Of a stretch of DNA of 64,000 nucleotides, positions 46,664 through 59,376 are shown piece after piece. The DNA lies in assembly GCA_944472135.2 (NCBI GenBank), contig OX235270.1, forward strand, positions 136,043,632 through 136,107,631. The letters are read 5' to 3'. The translations under genes and the position numbers were made by a program. Every line of letters starts with the position of its first letter. The first letter of the stretch is position 1. The DNA is from Trichobilharzia regenti. Taxonomy: Eukaryota; Platyhelminthes; Trematoda; Strigeidida; Schistosomatidae. Under the pieces are notes generated by a model. The model saw nothing but the letters and a program-made list of their open reading frames with translations. It ran no database searches and had not been told where the DNA came from.

Positions 46664-46919
46664 AAGTGACAGAGAAAGCAAATAGTTTCGGTGAGGGATA
46701 TTGGTGAAGGGGGAAGTAATGTAAAAACATACCATACTCTGGCATCATTTAGTGAATTAAGAAAGTTGAACGAATCTGACGCGCTTATAATTGACATTAT
46801 TTCTGACTGGTCGGAAAATGTACGCGAACCATTTGGTTGTGGTGAACCATTTATATACAAAATTATTCATTATAATGCACTCTCGGAAGATAAAAAACGG
46901 GGAATTACCGAATAGGTTG
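46664..46919. other. short open frame of unknown nature
   Basis: A 74-codon plus frame (46691-46915) with a charged, plausible composition (ALIIDIISDWSENVREPFG) ends at TAG. It could be a host exon or LTR-element remnant. No family recognised. Confidence 0.25.
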
Positions 46920-47105
46920 GAGGATTTCATCATGAGCTGACATCAGTTAGAGAACCATTGGAAAACCTGCGAGTGCTGGACAACCGTTTCGTCCTACTCT
47001 GGGACTCTTCATCGACACGCACCCACCGGGGTTCGAACCCAGGACCTTCTGATTACAAGGCAAGCGATCATTAAGCCACTGGGAGCCGATCGCGTGGCCC
47101 ATGAA
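46920..47105 (-). mobile_element. tRNA-headed SINE with degenerate hammerhead
   Basis: Reverse orientation copy of the 22370-22575 family. On the minus strand stem II GTCC/GGAC, GAAA and GTC are kept, but the core reads ATGAAGA, so the first core base is changed. The B box is seen as GGGGTTCGAACCC. Confidence 0.8.
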
Positions 47106-47109
47106 TTTT

Positions 47110-47977
47110 AGCTTCTGCCAATTACAGAATTCCAATGAGCATAACTCCTAATACAATTTGAAGTTAATGATCCATTCATTCATGGTAAGGTTTTGTCTCA
47201 TCCAATATTGAATAATTGGTCACATACCTGAACTTTAATATAGTAAACTTATATGACGTAGAAAATCAAAAGCTACTGAATTCCTTTTACGTCTAATACA
47301 AATTTCCAGATATCTGGAAAAATTGGCGTATAATTCCTTCTGCGCGTGTATGCCTTCATTTTAATGGAAATGCTTTAGTTGGACGGTAGCAAACAACTGA
47401 CTGGAAGGATGTGGATTGCGAATCATTTTCTCAAGTACTTGACTTTGAAACATTGTCCCACTTTCGAATCCCATTGCTTACTTAGGCATGCACAACTTTG
47501 TAATATAATTATGCCCCTCATCTTAAGTAGGACTCAGGCTAGCACATAGATTGTAGACCGAGAAATAAAACCAAAAAAAGAGAATAAAATTATGGATAAT
47601 AAACGCTTTTCTGAATATGTATGTTCTTTTTGAGATGTACTACAATTTCGAGTTTTGGAAAACCATTTGTCGAACAAAACCTCGCACAATCTGTTGATAT
47701 ACCTTATTTGTGCGACGGTATTACTTAGTCGTTTAGTAAGCTGGCAAGTTTCCAGTCATAAATTAGTAGAATAAGAATTAAAAAGGTATTATGATATTAA
47801 ATTTAATTCAAGATAGCATTGAACTTTTGTGAGTTGTCTTTGAATCTCAAGTAAAAATAACAGGAAATCAATGAAAAAAATCTCTTTTAGAAGCCTTCAG
47901 GAAAAGTTTCTGATATGACCATACACGTTAATAATGCTTACGATTAAAATAGGATACAATAGCAAGCAAGTATGATA
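47110..47977. other. nothing recognised
   Basis: Non-coding, AT-rich. Confidence 0.35.
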
Positions 47978-48170
47978 TTAGATGGTTGGAAGCCTTGGAC
48001 CTATGTTTCGTGTTATTTGGCACTCGTCAGCAAGTGCACCGTGATGGCCAGCCACCTAGAATGGTGGCAACATTGCAAACTTAACTGATAGAATTCAGTC
48101 TGCACCAAACAAAAGACTAGACGCATGACATCAGTTACTAATTAGTGTCTGATCAAAGCGTGCAAGTGTA
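47978..48170 (+). mobile_element. RTE 5'-UTR fragment
   Basis: Shares GATAGAATTCAGTCTGCAC, AGCCACCTAGAATGG-type and AGCCTTGGACCTA blocks with 20760-20930, partly in changed relative orientation. A rearranged relic. Confidence 0.55.
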
Positions 48171-50374
48171 TTTTATCTGGCTATCAGTAACTTTCAAACT
48201 ACTAATAACCCATCATTTTTGAGATGAGGATCCTGTTCAGAAATAGCCTCTATTTAATTCACTATTCTTTTTGTTCGGGTGTAAGAAAAGTTCTAACAAA
48301 AAACCTAGATAGCAAGAGGATTGATTCATATTAGCAGCAGTTTGGTACCCTATGCATTTTAATTTCCTGAGTCTCTTTCCAAGCACACCTAGATAACGAA
48401 GTCTATAGATAATCTCATATGAATCACCTATTATTTAGACTTCTCAGTTTTTGTTTAATAAAGTGATATTGGGACATTTTCATCCTCAAAAAATGAAATT
48501 TAGGAATCATTCATCGATGTGAAGTGTTTCTGCAACGTTTATCTATAATATCCCATTAATAAATAAGAGGAATGAATTATGATAAAGGTGAACTTTAACA
48601 GTATTAAGAAATAATTCATTTTTCAGTTAACTGCGACTATCATAGTGAAGTTTCGGGCTGAATGTTATACTTTCCATGCACTCAAAAATTTAATCTTCCT
48701 ATCACCAATATTCTTGCTTTATATTACCTTCAGTTGTGTCTACTAATTTATATAGACGTTTTTTAGTACACATTGAATAAGAGAGGTGAAATATTCTTAT
48801 CTTTTCTACTCGTATTCCTAGAAACCTGAAGATTACATGCATATAACTAAGTGTTGACCAAATAGGTGATGTAATGTCTCTTATCTAATGAATTATCAGA
48901 AATACCGAAACATCCTGCTTCACAAATTTGTGTTGTTTGTTAGGTTGTGTTGAAGTCGCTGCTAACTGAGAGCTCGTAGCCGAACACTTCCCCAAAAGTT
49001 AGTCATTAGTCCTTTAATGCCAATGTTGGTTATAATTTCTTACAACATTCGTCCTCACGCTGTTATTTCATCTCTGACTTTGTCTTGGCACATTTCAAAT
49101 AGCTGTTGTCTGAACGAAGCTTAAGCTAGTATAAATTGATCAACTGACTGATTGACGTAAAAATGTGCAAAAAAAGTACATCACAATTAGGTTTGTTACT
49201 ATTCAAAGAACAAAAGCGCAATATAACAATACAACGGAAGAACATGAGCGTAATGAACAGAATAATTTAATAGAGGCTGCTGTGTCTTTTCGGAGAACAG
49301 AATATATTAAGGAGTGAATATATGTGTGTTATAGTGAATGATTTTGAGATATGTTTCAAACATTCTGAGAACTCTACTCCTCTATGCGCCACAGATCAAT
49401 CGTCAACGTCGTCATGTACAATGCTTTGTTGAGATCACTCCTAAAGCTATTGTACTTCTGCTGATATTTGTTGTTCAAGAAAACAATACCTCAACAGGTG
49501 TTGTACACGTCACAATCTTCTCTGTTGATGAAGTGTTACAATCTCAAGCCTCACTTTATGTTACTTAGCATACATTGCCTAGTATTATTGTTGCTTACCA
49601 TCATTTTCCATCTACTCTGAGCCACTAAACGAAGACACCTAAGATCAAATCCTTTAACTTCATCATATATTCTACTTTCATTAACCATATCCAAAGTTCA
49701 AAGTATTACCGAGCGGTCTAGTTCTCGGTCATCAAGCCGACTTCTAAGTTAGATATAAGCAAAGAAATTTTCTGCATCCATTCCAGGATGTTGCAGGTAA
49801 TGAGCCCATTCGGGATTATACAACCTCTCTAATAAGTAGATTGGCGAATACACCGAAACATTTCCTGACACCTGAACTAGAATTCGGTACATAACAGTTT
49901 TCAGTATCGCCTTACATTTAACAAGTGTGAATTTCGTGCTAAATGTCTTTAAATTTTGATTGGGACCTATATAAGGCCTGAATTTCATCAGCACCTTAAA
50001 TGAAACGACCATACTTGCATACGTTCTTTCCTAGTTTTCTGAGACATCTGATTCAACCGGAATCAAAGCCATCAGAACACATGTGACTGAAGTTAAATAA
50101 CGCCGATATTGGGTATACCTGACAGACACAAGTGATTTTCGTCAGTTTAGGCCACAGTTCTTCGGTTGCGAGTGAAGTGCCTTGCATAACATAGCATATA
50201 TTCCTAGAAATTTATTCACAGTCAGTCACTGTTAAAAAGGTTCTCAATTAAAGGACTTAGATAATGCCTCAGCAATCAAAAATATGGACGCTGATTGACA
50301 TTGGTATGTATATTTGTGTTCAGATGTCATGGTGAATGCTATTTATATAAATTATTTATTTGTTTCCTACACGT
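48171..50374. other. nothing recognised
   Basis: 2.2 kb of AT-rich DNA. No frame shows a known motif. Old repeats are possible around 49330-49740. Confidence 0.35.
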
Positions 50375-50592
50375 TCCCAATGGAACATAGGGCTTCAAGC
50401 TGGAGACTTGTAGTTTCTGTAGCAGTGGTGATTATTTTTACAAGATGGGTTCCTAGCCTCATACCCAACCTTCCCTCTTCACTAGTCTTAATCCTGGATA
50501 GGTGAGGTAAAGGAGTGAGTCGGTCGGTGATCGAACCCCGGACCATGTGCATGGTTGGCGAGCATGCTAACCGCTGTGCTACCGACGCACTT
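50375..50592 (-). mobile_element. tRNA-derived SINE, family 2
   Basis: Head at 50520-50590 (B box seen as GATCGAACCCC), tail to 50380 with GGGCTTCAAGC and TTCTGTAGCAGTGG. Confidence 0.8.
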
Positions 50593-50889
50593 TATCTAAA
50601 TAATGCAACGTAAAACCTTTTAGCTTCGATTTTTGATGCTCCAGTTAATCTTGTTAAAACTAACATCATATGAACTTCATACAATTCTTCCTGTTAAAAA
50701 ATAAGGTAAGAACGACAAATACGTACCAGGATAATATGAGCTCATTTTTTATTATTTCGAGGATTCTTCTCAACTGGCTACAAACTGAACAATAAAAAAT
50801 ATATAAATTGTATGAAAGATTTGAACATACTTTTTCCTCGATGATAAGGTGTAATTGGTGGGAAACAACAGTAACATTAGTCTGGAATG

Positions 50890-53300
50890 ATTAAGATAAG
50901 ATAAGGTAAGCTTTATTCCAAATCAGTACTTGTGATACAGAATGGAATTCTCAGCATTTTACTACAATATTGCATCCAGTTAGTACATTAACAATAAATA
51001 TAGTTCTACATAGATTAAGGTTATCTCAGTCAGTTTTCACAACAATATATTAGCATGTCGGTAGCAAAGCCAAAATTTAAACAGAGTGTTTGAAAAGTAG
51101 ATACTACTAGCATATTTACTGGCGTAAGCGATAGCAAAATGGTCGAGATATACAGAGTGTGAAAGAACGAACAAGAATGTTTTAAGTAGAGTTTGTAAGG
51201 AAGAGAGAAACAAAACAGCACATAACAAAAATAAATAGAGAAGGGAAAAAAAGGTAGAGAGAAAACGTTGTACCTGTAAATGATGTGAGTTGGAAAGACG
51301 AGATCCAGTTGTTCTACTGACTATTTAATAAGTTAAAGGTTTCCCGCCTAATGCTTTCTTTATCGCACAGAACACGAGCTAGGTAGGGTATGGATGAGTT
51401 TTTGTACTTACTAGTGCGGGCATATAGTTTCCTATATAGGCTTCTGGTTTTCCCTGAAGAGATACATGGGGAGAGTTGTGAATGTAGAGGGTGTTGTGAG
51501 TCAGATAAAATGGATTTCGCCCATTTTTCACATGAGTCCATGTGCCTGTCCACCAGAATATTAACAAGCTGGCTAAGTGGCAAACTGCTTACCCTGCTGA
51601 CAACCTTTAACATCCTACGTAATAAGGTATAGTCTTTCTTCAATAGCCCAGGAAAGACTAAGGGGGAACAATAGAGAATAATAGGCAGAATACGGGAGTT
51701 AACAAATTGTAGGAGTAAGGGTTGGGTTACACCAGAATGTCTTAACTTCTTGATGTAGAAGGTAAGACGGAATATTTTCTTGGAAATCGTCAAGATATGA
51801 GACGACCAGGAAAGATCAGAAGATAGAGTGACGCCTAGGTATTTAATTTCCGACTTGGTTTCAATTTCAGTGCCATCTATGTTGCACACCTCGTGAGTGC
51901 TAACCAGTTTGTTTAGGTCAGATTTGTGCCTAAAGGTGAAATTAACTGTTTGGCATTTGGAGGGGTTTAAGGTGAGACCGTTTTCCTTGGACCATTGGCT
52001 GATTTCTGATAAGAAGCCATTTAGTTTAGAGCAGTCACTTTGACATTTGACAGGTAAAGATACAGTTAGGTCATCAGCATATTTGACAAAGTTAATGTCA
52101 TTTGAAGATGGTAGGTCATGTAGGAAGAATGAAAAGAGAAGTGGGGAGAGTACAGCACCTTGGGGGACACCAGCTTCAGTGAGCACAGCAGAGGAGGATT
52201 TGCCTTTGTATACGGTGTACTGCATTCTGTTTGAAAAGTAGGAATGCAACCAGTTAGTGACCCAGGACTCGGTTTGTGTCATGGAGAGCTTATTTAGCAA
52301 GAGACATCTAGGTACAGAGTCGAAAGCAGAAGTGAAGTCAAGAAACGTGCAGCGGACATATTTGGCACCTTTGTCTAATGATGAGACAATACTGTTGTGT
52401 AAGACGGCTGCAGCGTCTAAAGTACTCCTACCCTGTCTGTAGGCAAATTGTTTGGGGTCTTCGAAGCTTTTAAGGGAGGGTTCGAGTTTAAGAAGTACTA
52501 GTTTTTCCATGAGCTTTAGAAACGGGGAAGTGATGGCAATGGGTCTGAACTTTACGTTCTTGCTATTGCCAGGTTTAGGGACAGGGACTATTTTAATGTC
52601 TTTCCATGGAACAGGTACAACGTTTTCGGAGAAAGAAGCATTTAGGATATTAGTTAGAGGAGAACATAAAGCATCTGCACATTGTTTTAGAACATATGCA
52701 GGTATGCCATCAGGGCCAAGACTATGTGAGGGCTTAAGAGTTTTAAGACATTTCAAAACATCGAGAGTATTAAAGTCCTGGAAGTTATCAGCTACAAGAT
52801 TAGTAACGTTAGAAGTGGTTATAGTAGAAGGAGAGCGTAAAAAGACAGATTAAGAGCATTAACATCACAAGAGGGAAAAACATTACATCGCTTACTATTG
52901 CCAGTAATTTCATTGAAAAATTTCCACATGCTGATAGGAGATTTGCATGATAAAAGTGTTTGGTTATAGATAGCATTAAGATTTTTGATTTCAGATTTGA
53001 TTTGAGCATTAATCTTTTTAAGTCCTAACTTGTCTTTGCATTTATATAACATTTCTTTTTGCCTGCGAAGTTGTTTGAGATGGGGAGACGAGAAGCGGTC
53101 GAGGCGTTTGAACAGTGTTTGTTTGGGACAGCATATGTCGAGGCAGAACTTGAGATAATCCATTATATTGGTGATTGAGTCATCTAATGTACTTTCATAG
53201 AATAGATCCCAGTTGGTATCTTTTAACATGCATCTTAGATTGAGTAAGTTGTCAGATGTGTAGCTTCTTTGTTGTGCTTCGTAGACAGGTGTGAGAAGAT
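50890..53300 (-). mobile_element. CR1-like element with damaged RT ORF
   Basis: The RT frame 52756-51314 (about 480 codons) shows SLGPDGIPAYVLKQCADA, motif A RCTFLDFTSAFDSVPR, motif B AGVPQGAVLSPLLFSFFLHD and motif C VKYADDLTVS, ending FNLLNSQ. A further 5' piece, 53229-52819 (KFCLDICCPKQTLFKRLDRF), precedes RT as in ORF2 of Jockey/CR1 elements. The frame breaks near 52850. No endonuclease remains, so it is 5'-truncated at about 53300. The 3' UTR runs to about 50890 and ends with an AATAAAGCTTACC tail and TTATC units on the minus strand. The same family is found at 7838, 36388 and 62706. Confidence 0.88.
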
Positions 53301-53589
53301 TTTAATATGTGTTTTGCTGTATATTTTTGGCAAAACGTGGACAACGCAGTGATGAAGGTTGTTAAATAGTGAAAACTATTGTTTGTTTTTAAAGAAGGTT
53401 AGATGACTATAAATGTAAACAAAAGAACAGATTTATGTGGGTAGAAACAGAGTTTAACTAGAAAGAGTATAACAGACAATAGGTTACGTGATCACAGAAA
53501 ATATTTTTCTGTAATAGCCAGATCGGAATTGATTATTCGAAAAAAGACTAACTGACTGGAAGACGGATTACCAAGAAACTAGGAGAAAT

Positions 53590-54990
53590 TTTGAAAAGTA
53601 AGTTGATTGATAATGACACAGTTAATGAACTGAAGCCTAGAGGATCCAATTTACTCTACCTATACAGTTTACCTAAGGTGCATAAACCGAACGTCCCCAT
53701 GAGATCAGTACTATCCATGGTTAATTCTTCACATCACAAAGTAGCTCGGCGGTTAGTAGAACAGTTAGAACCAATCGGTACCAAATTAGCTGTCTCCACC
53801 TTGAAAGACACTTCTTTGTTCGCTAAACAAACAGAATTTGATCACATCAAATTAATTCATAGTGTCACTTGATGTGTCTTCGCTGTTTACAAAGATACCG
53901 CTAGAAAAACTACAAATTATATGTCCACGTGCTGATCTCATTCCTCTGTCAAAGAACGAAATCAAACGGCTGCTGTTAATAAGTACCAATGGCGAACAGT
54001 TTCGGTTCAACACTGTTCTGTACCGCCAAACTGATGGAGCCGTTATGGTAAGTCCTCTGGATCCGATTCTGGTAGTTATTTTTCTTCATGGGCAGCCTGG
54101 AACAAACAAGAAGGAAGTCTGCAACCGATCAGACAGACTTCTATGCCGGATATGTCGACAAGTTCGTAAACTGTTTTTTTTAATGATGCCTCTGAAAAAT
54201 TAAGCGTCCTGAGTAGTGCTTATCCTGATATAAGGTTTACAATGGAGTGTGAAAATGAGGACAAGTTTCACTTTCTTGAAGTTGGAATCCAACGTGATAT
54301 AGATGGTTAAACCCTAAGGTACATCCACAGAAAATACACGTAGAGGGCGATTTACATGAACTGCTGAAGTTTCTGCTCTAAAAGTTAAAAAGAGGGGTTG
54401 GTAAGAACACTGTTTGATCATGTTCAGAAGAAAAGGTCGAGGAAGAACTATCTACCTTTGAAAAATGCCTGCGTGATAATGGTTACCTACAGAAGTTCAT
54501 CGACAAACATGGAAAACGTAGTGTTGACACGGTGGAGTACAACACAGGGAAAAAGCCTATCTTTCTACAGCTTGCCTTCAAAGGTGATGCAGGGTACACA
54601 GAACTCTGCCCTGAAAAGAACATATCCAGTCATCAAGCTTGTATGTTTCTACCAAACGACCAGTTGTTTAAGATAGTCAAAAGTGGACAAACTCCCACCT
54701 CATGTTACCTCCATCTGTGTCTACCAGTTTACACGTTCATGCCAAAGCACATGCACTGGAAGAACAGAGAGAAGTGTTACAGTTCTCATTTGAGAACATA
54801 AAGCAAACAACCCGAGACTAAAGGGCTCACTGGAATTAAACTGTGAGATTGCACGCCATGTACACTGGCCGTGTTGTGGACAACCTAAACAAGTTCAAAA
54901 TAATCAACAAACAAAATAAAAAAAGCTTGCTACATTTTGCGGAGGTAATCGTCATCAAACGATTAAAGCCAAATCTATAACGTACATATT
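53590..54990 (+). pseudogene. Degenerate Penelope-like element
   Basis: Plus-strand pieces in several frames: LYLYSLPKVHKPNVPMRSVL, SLDVSSLFTKIPL, FNTVLYRQTDGAVMVSPLDP, then KPIFLQLAFKGDAGYTELCP. Motif order matches the PLE at 751-2622, but the sequence is a different family and the YVDD region is lost to frameshift. Confidence 0.8.
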
Positions 54991-55064
54991 ATCGGTGGCA
55001 TTATATTCCTGAATTGAGTTGCATTTACTGCACTTTTACCAAAAGATGTGGCTTGACACTGATA

Positions 55065-57870
55065 TCTGCGCAATGACTGACTTATTTCAACGTAGAAACT
55101 CGCACACATGTGCAGCATTTCGAGTTATCACACTCCTTATGGCACACAAAGTATGAGAGAGATAATAAAAGGAAATATGAGGGCTGGCTTAAACTATCTG
55201 TTGTGGATTTCATTAACCGATAAAGCCATGTTTCCGTTTGACCACCACTAGCTCATTTCCAACCCGATCCATACTATGTCGGCCAATACTGCCTGCCGAG
55301 GAAGGCGATGGCTAGACAGGCATGCGCATGTTCCTGCAGGTTCTACCATGTCATGAAGGTTGTTTGGATAGCGGTTAGACTAAAAGAGGAGGTCATGTGA
55401 AGAGGAGATGAAAGAATGTGGGAAGACTTGGAGCGGGGTGAAAAAGTTGACAGTGGAGACGCGCAGCTGAAGCCCTATGTTCCTCTAGGAATTAAAGAAT
55501 ATAATAATAATAGACTGAAAGCAGTTACTATGGAGAGTATGGGCTCCAAAATCCAATCGGATCAAATGGCCTATGAACCTATATTGGTCATCTGCAACAA
55601 TGGGAATGCAGCTCCTGACGCTACCTTGCGGATTAGACTCCAAATCAAAGGCTCAGGGGTGGTCCCTTAGGAAAACCACCTGCTTCTTTCTGGGCGCCCG
55701 GGCAGTATCTTGGCGCTCTCACAATAAATGAAATGAAGCAGCAAACTATCAGGGAAACTTATCGCGCGCTCGTAACAATGCTTTCACGCAATAATGATGT
55801 CTCAAGTAACACATCCCTTTCGAACTTTACTTTTATACATAGACTCCTGTATTTCACCTGCGCTAACCTTGACGTCTTCCCCTTTGTCTGAATTCCCAGC
55901 CTATCTGTACCGTTTCCAGATGTTAGTGAGTAGTCTTCAAAATGGTTGTCCTCAAATACGTACGGCCAGGAATCGTAATCAATGGCGAACGTGTTGCAGT
56001 TTCCTTCCTTCATCCCTTCCCGATGATAGTAGAGGAATACTGTTTGAACTTCTTAAATATGGCTTTTTCTTTCCTGATGAAGACTTTTCTCTTCTGCACC
56101 CATATTTCTACTTTTAATATATTATAATCGTGCGGCGCATCTTCTTCGTGCCATATTGTACCAAGTTTTTCTGCGTTTAAATAAACCATGCGCGACACAT
56201 GTCCTAACAATCTCAACCGATGCAGATGCTTCATAGCCACGTCAATTGATTTCCCCTCCCTCCTTACCTACCATTCGACCGAGGCCCCACCTCAATACTG
56301 CTCATCTTATTATATCACTTCACACGGGAGGTAGAACGCAGGCACCTATGATCAAAGACAGCTAGCCAACCCTTTCATGTCTTCCGCTTCCAATCGTCAG
56401 GTTTCACACACACACCCATAAAGGAGGTCAGAGCGAACTGCTTAGTGAGCAGTACACACGCCCTTTGGTCGATGGCCAACCTTATATCACGTCTACGCCA
56501 GAGACCACGTAAACTGGAAAATGAGAAACGAGTCCTCTGTATCCACCATGCTGAGATTTCATCAGCAATCAACCCACTGGTGTTAACTGACACAACTCCC
56601 CAAATAGGTGGGGTGGTCAACACGCTCAAAGAGAAAAACCACTTCACTCCCTATTTATAAGCTAGGTGTCAATGTAGTCCAGACTAGTCCTGTAGCATCG
56701 TCTTACATTTGGCGGGAGCGAATTGTACGCCAAACATTCGCAGATTGCAGCTCAACGTGTTCGGAAGACTCAGCTGCATTTTGTCAGCGTCTTCACCTAG
56801 GAGAAGGACTATATCATCTGCATCTTCTAAATCGACGAGATTATTCCCTGGTAGTAAGTCAATCCCTGAGTTGCTGAAGCCAGCAGTTAGGGTCACTTCC
56901 ATTAGTATATCTATGATGAAATTGAATAGAAAAGGGAATAGTGGGCATTCCTGATGGACACCACTAGTTGTCGCCACTTCAGATGACAACTCTCCGTAAT
57001 CTCTCACCTGGCTGCTTGAGTCCGAGTAGGGTGAGTGCCTTGATTAGTGCGATGTATTTCCTCTGTATTCTCTTCACAACCAAATAAAACTATAGTACCT
57101 CTCGGTCGACGGAATCGGATGTCGCTTCCAGGTTAAGAAACATAACGATTGATGGACGCCGGAAAGTATCCCTATGTTCCAGAATCTTTCGAGGGGTAAA
57201 GATACCACACACGATTTCTGAAGCCTGCCTGGTTCTCTTGTCTTTTGTCCTCTCGAGCACCATTTAGTTTGCGCATGATTATTGAATCTAAAACTTCGGA
57301 TACCATATTAGTCAAGCTAGTCCCTGTGTGATTATCACAGGAAGACTTGTCTCCCTTCTTGTATATCGGGATAATCAATGACTTACACTAACCTGACGGG
57401 AATTGCCCCTATCCCCTGACGCTGCCTAGTACCTTAGTTAACGCAGACAGTAAACTGTCTCCCCCATACTTAAACACCTCTGGAGTCATTCCATTGGGTC
57501 ATGCAGCTATGCCTCGTTTCAGACTAGTGACAACCTTAGTAAGCTCGGTCAGGGACGGAGGAACTGTGTCTATATCCCATTCAAGGAGGTGTTGGATGCT
57601 GGGTAAGTGGAACGTGACTGTAGGCCAGTTAAACTACTCCTCAAAATATTCTCTCCAAATTTCCAGTCGTCTATCCTGAGGGCTAATTAAGGTGCCAGTT
57701 TTCTCAGAAATTGTTTCACTCATCGTTTGCCTTTTGCCACTTGTTTCCAAGACAATCTAAATACTTGTCTGATGCTACCTACGCCGATGCCTTTTCGATC
57801 CGTATCGCTTTTTTCGCTCACCACTGTTCACGGTCGTTGCGAAGATTTCGCAATGTAGCGTATTAAATGG
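55065..57870 (-). pseudogene. RTE-clade element copy E, decayed and interrupted
   Basis: RT pieces on the minus strand: [50 protein letters not shown] (YADD changed to DADD) and the LHRLRLLGHVSRM tail. The 3' UTR at 55065-55327 resembles that of element BD. It is interrupted by 55328-56186. Many stops show age. Confidence 0.8.
55328..56186. mobile_element. Composite insertion inside RTE copy E
   Basis: Flanked by the 7-bp repeat CATGCGC at 55321-55327 and 56187-56193. It contains RTE 5'-UTR-like sequence (GGTTGTTTGGATAGCGGTTA), a GAAGCCCTATGTTCC block also found in family 2 SINE tails, and about 450 bp not recognised. Confidence 0.5.
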
Positions 57871-59376
57871 AGGCGATAAGTTCAAGAGGTAACGTCCATT
57901 TTCGGATTCTCATTAATTCATGGTGGTGTATTTCGGCGTGTTTACACCAATACCCATTCAATATAAGTACAACCACTTCAAAAAGAGATAAGCCATATAA
58001 TCACTCCTGCATGTAAATTTTTGTATTTAGTCATAAGCCAAACGTAATGCAGAATAAACTGATATCTTCGAAATTCAATATGACTACTAAATCAGCAAGT
58101 GAACTAGTGTGAGCTTACACTTAAAAAATGCTGTTACACTTTCATCAACACTTTTCCTGATGAATGCATACATTTGACTGTTGCTCCCTTATCGATTTAA
58201 TTCTCTTCAGTGTAAAGATTTTCAAAAGTGTGGAACACAGGTAAGGGCCCAGTTACAACGAAAACATTGAATGACACTTTCAAATATTGTGTATCTGGGA
58301 CCAAAAAGTTACCACGTAATCAGTATGCCATCTCTGTAAAACTTCAGGTGGATTTTTGTTTTGATAACGGCGGCTAGTGTCATCGAATGAAGTAGCTGAG
58401 TTGCGTGTGAATCAATGTATTTTATATGATGAACTGTCTTTCCTTTTGTTAGTGTCTGATGATTTATCAAGACACAGAAAGCCTTTTACACAAACGTGTA
58501 CTCAACCACCGTATTACAGTAGATGTTAACAGAGTGTAGCCGCCTATTAAATCCCGTTTACTTTTGTTTATTCGCCAGTCGGTACACTTTTCAGACGATT
58601 TCTTCTAATTAGTAAAGATTTGTCCATTGCATAAGATGGATACTACCATGATGATGTAGCATATTCCCAAAATACACGTTTGGATGACTGTCAGTAGAGC
58701 ATTAGCGCAGACGACGAAGTGTTTCTGACAGAATAAGCCACATAGACTATCATGAAATAGTGAAGATATAATTTTTATACATTTATCTGCGAATGTAGTG
58801 AACTTTATTTCATCTAAACTATTGTCCCAGCAAAACGACACTACTTTTATCTTTTCAGTAGCTTGAATATTTATCTGTAAAAAGACAAACAATACAGGTG
58901 AAATTACACGTAATTTCGCCTTTAAATATTCTAGAATATGAAAACTACGTATACTTTTCAATGAGTCAGTTAATATACATATGTATAAAATAAAAACTTA
59001 TATTATAAATAGCATATTATATATGATCTATCCACCGGTTGACAGATAGCAGGAAAAATATAGCAAAATAATGAATTCATATCAGATTAAAAAAGTAAGA
59101 AAGGCAAGATGGATGTCATATCGCTTCAGAGGGAAAATAATTAAGTTTATAATGACGTCGAAATGTAGAATAAATAAACTGGAAAAATATCCTTCCCTCC
59201 TCACACTTTTGCATCCATTTTAAAAACATTTTTGTAAAAATATTATATCATACAAATAGAAAAATTGTCTTTATCATTAAATTGCATTGTATAAAAAAAA
59301 TGTTAATTTAAAAAATGCCAGTCTCCCAATAATAAAAAGAGAACATTTGTAAAAGAAAGACAAACTTCCAGTCATG
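57871..59376. other. 3' flank of SOX-like gene, nothing else recognised
   Basis: Probably includes the 3' UTR. A minus-strand AATAAA candidate (TTTATT, about 58803) is far from the stop. A 118-codon minus frame at 58961-58605 has no recognised motif. Confidence 0.4.
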
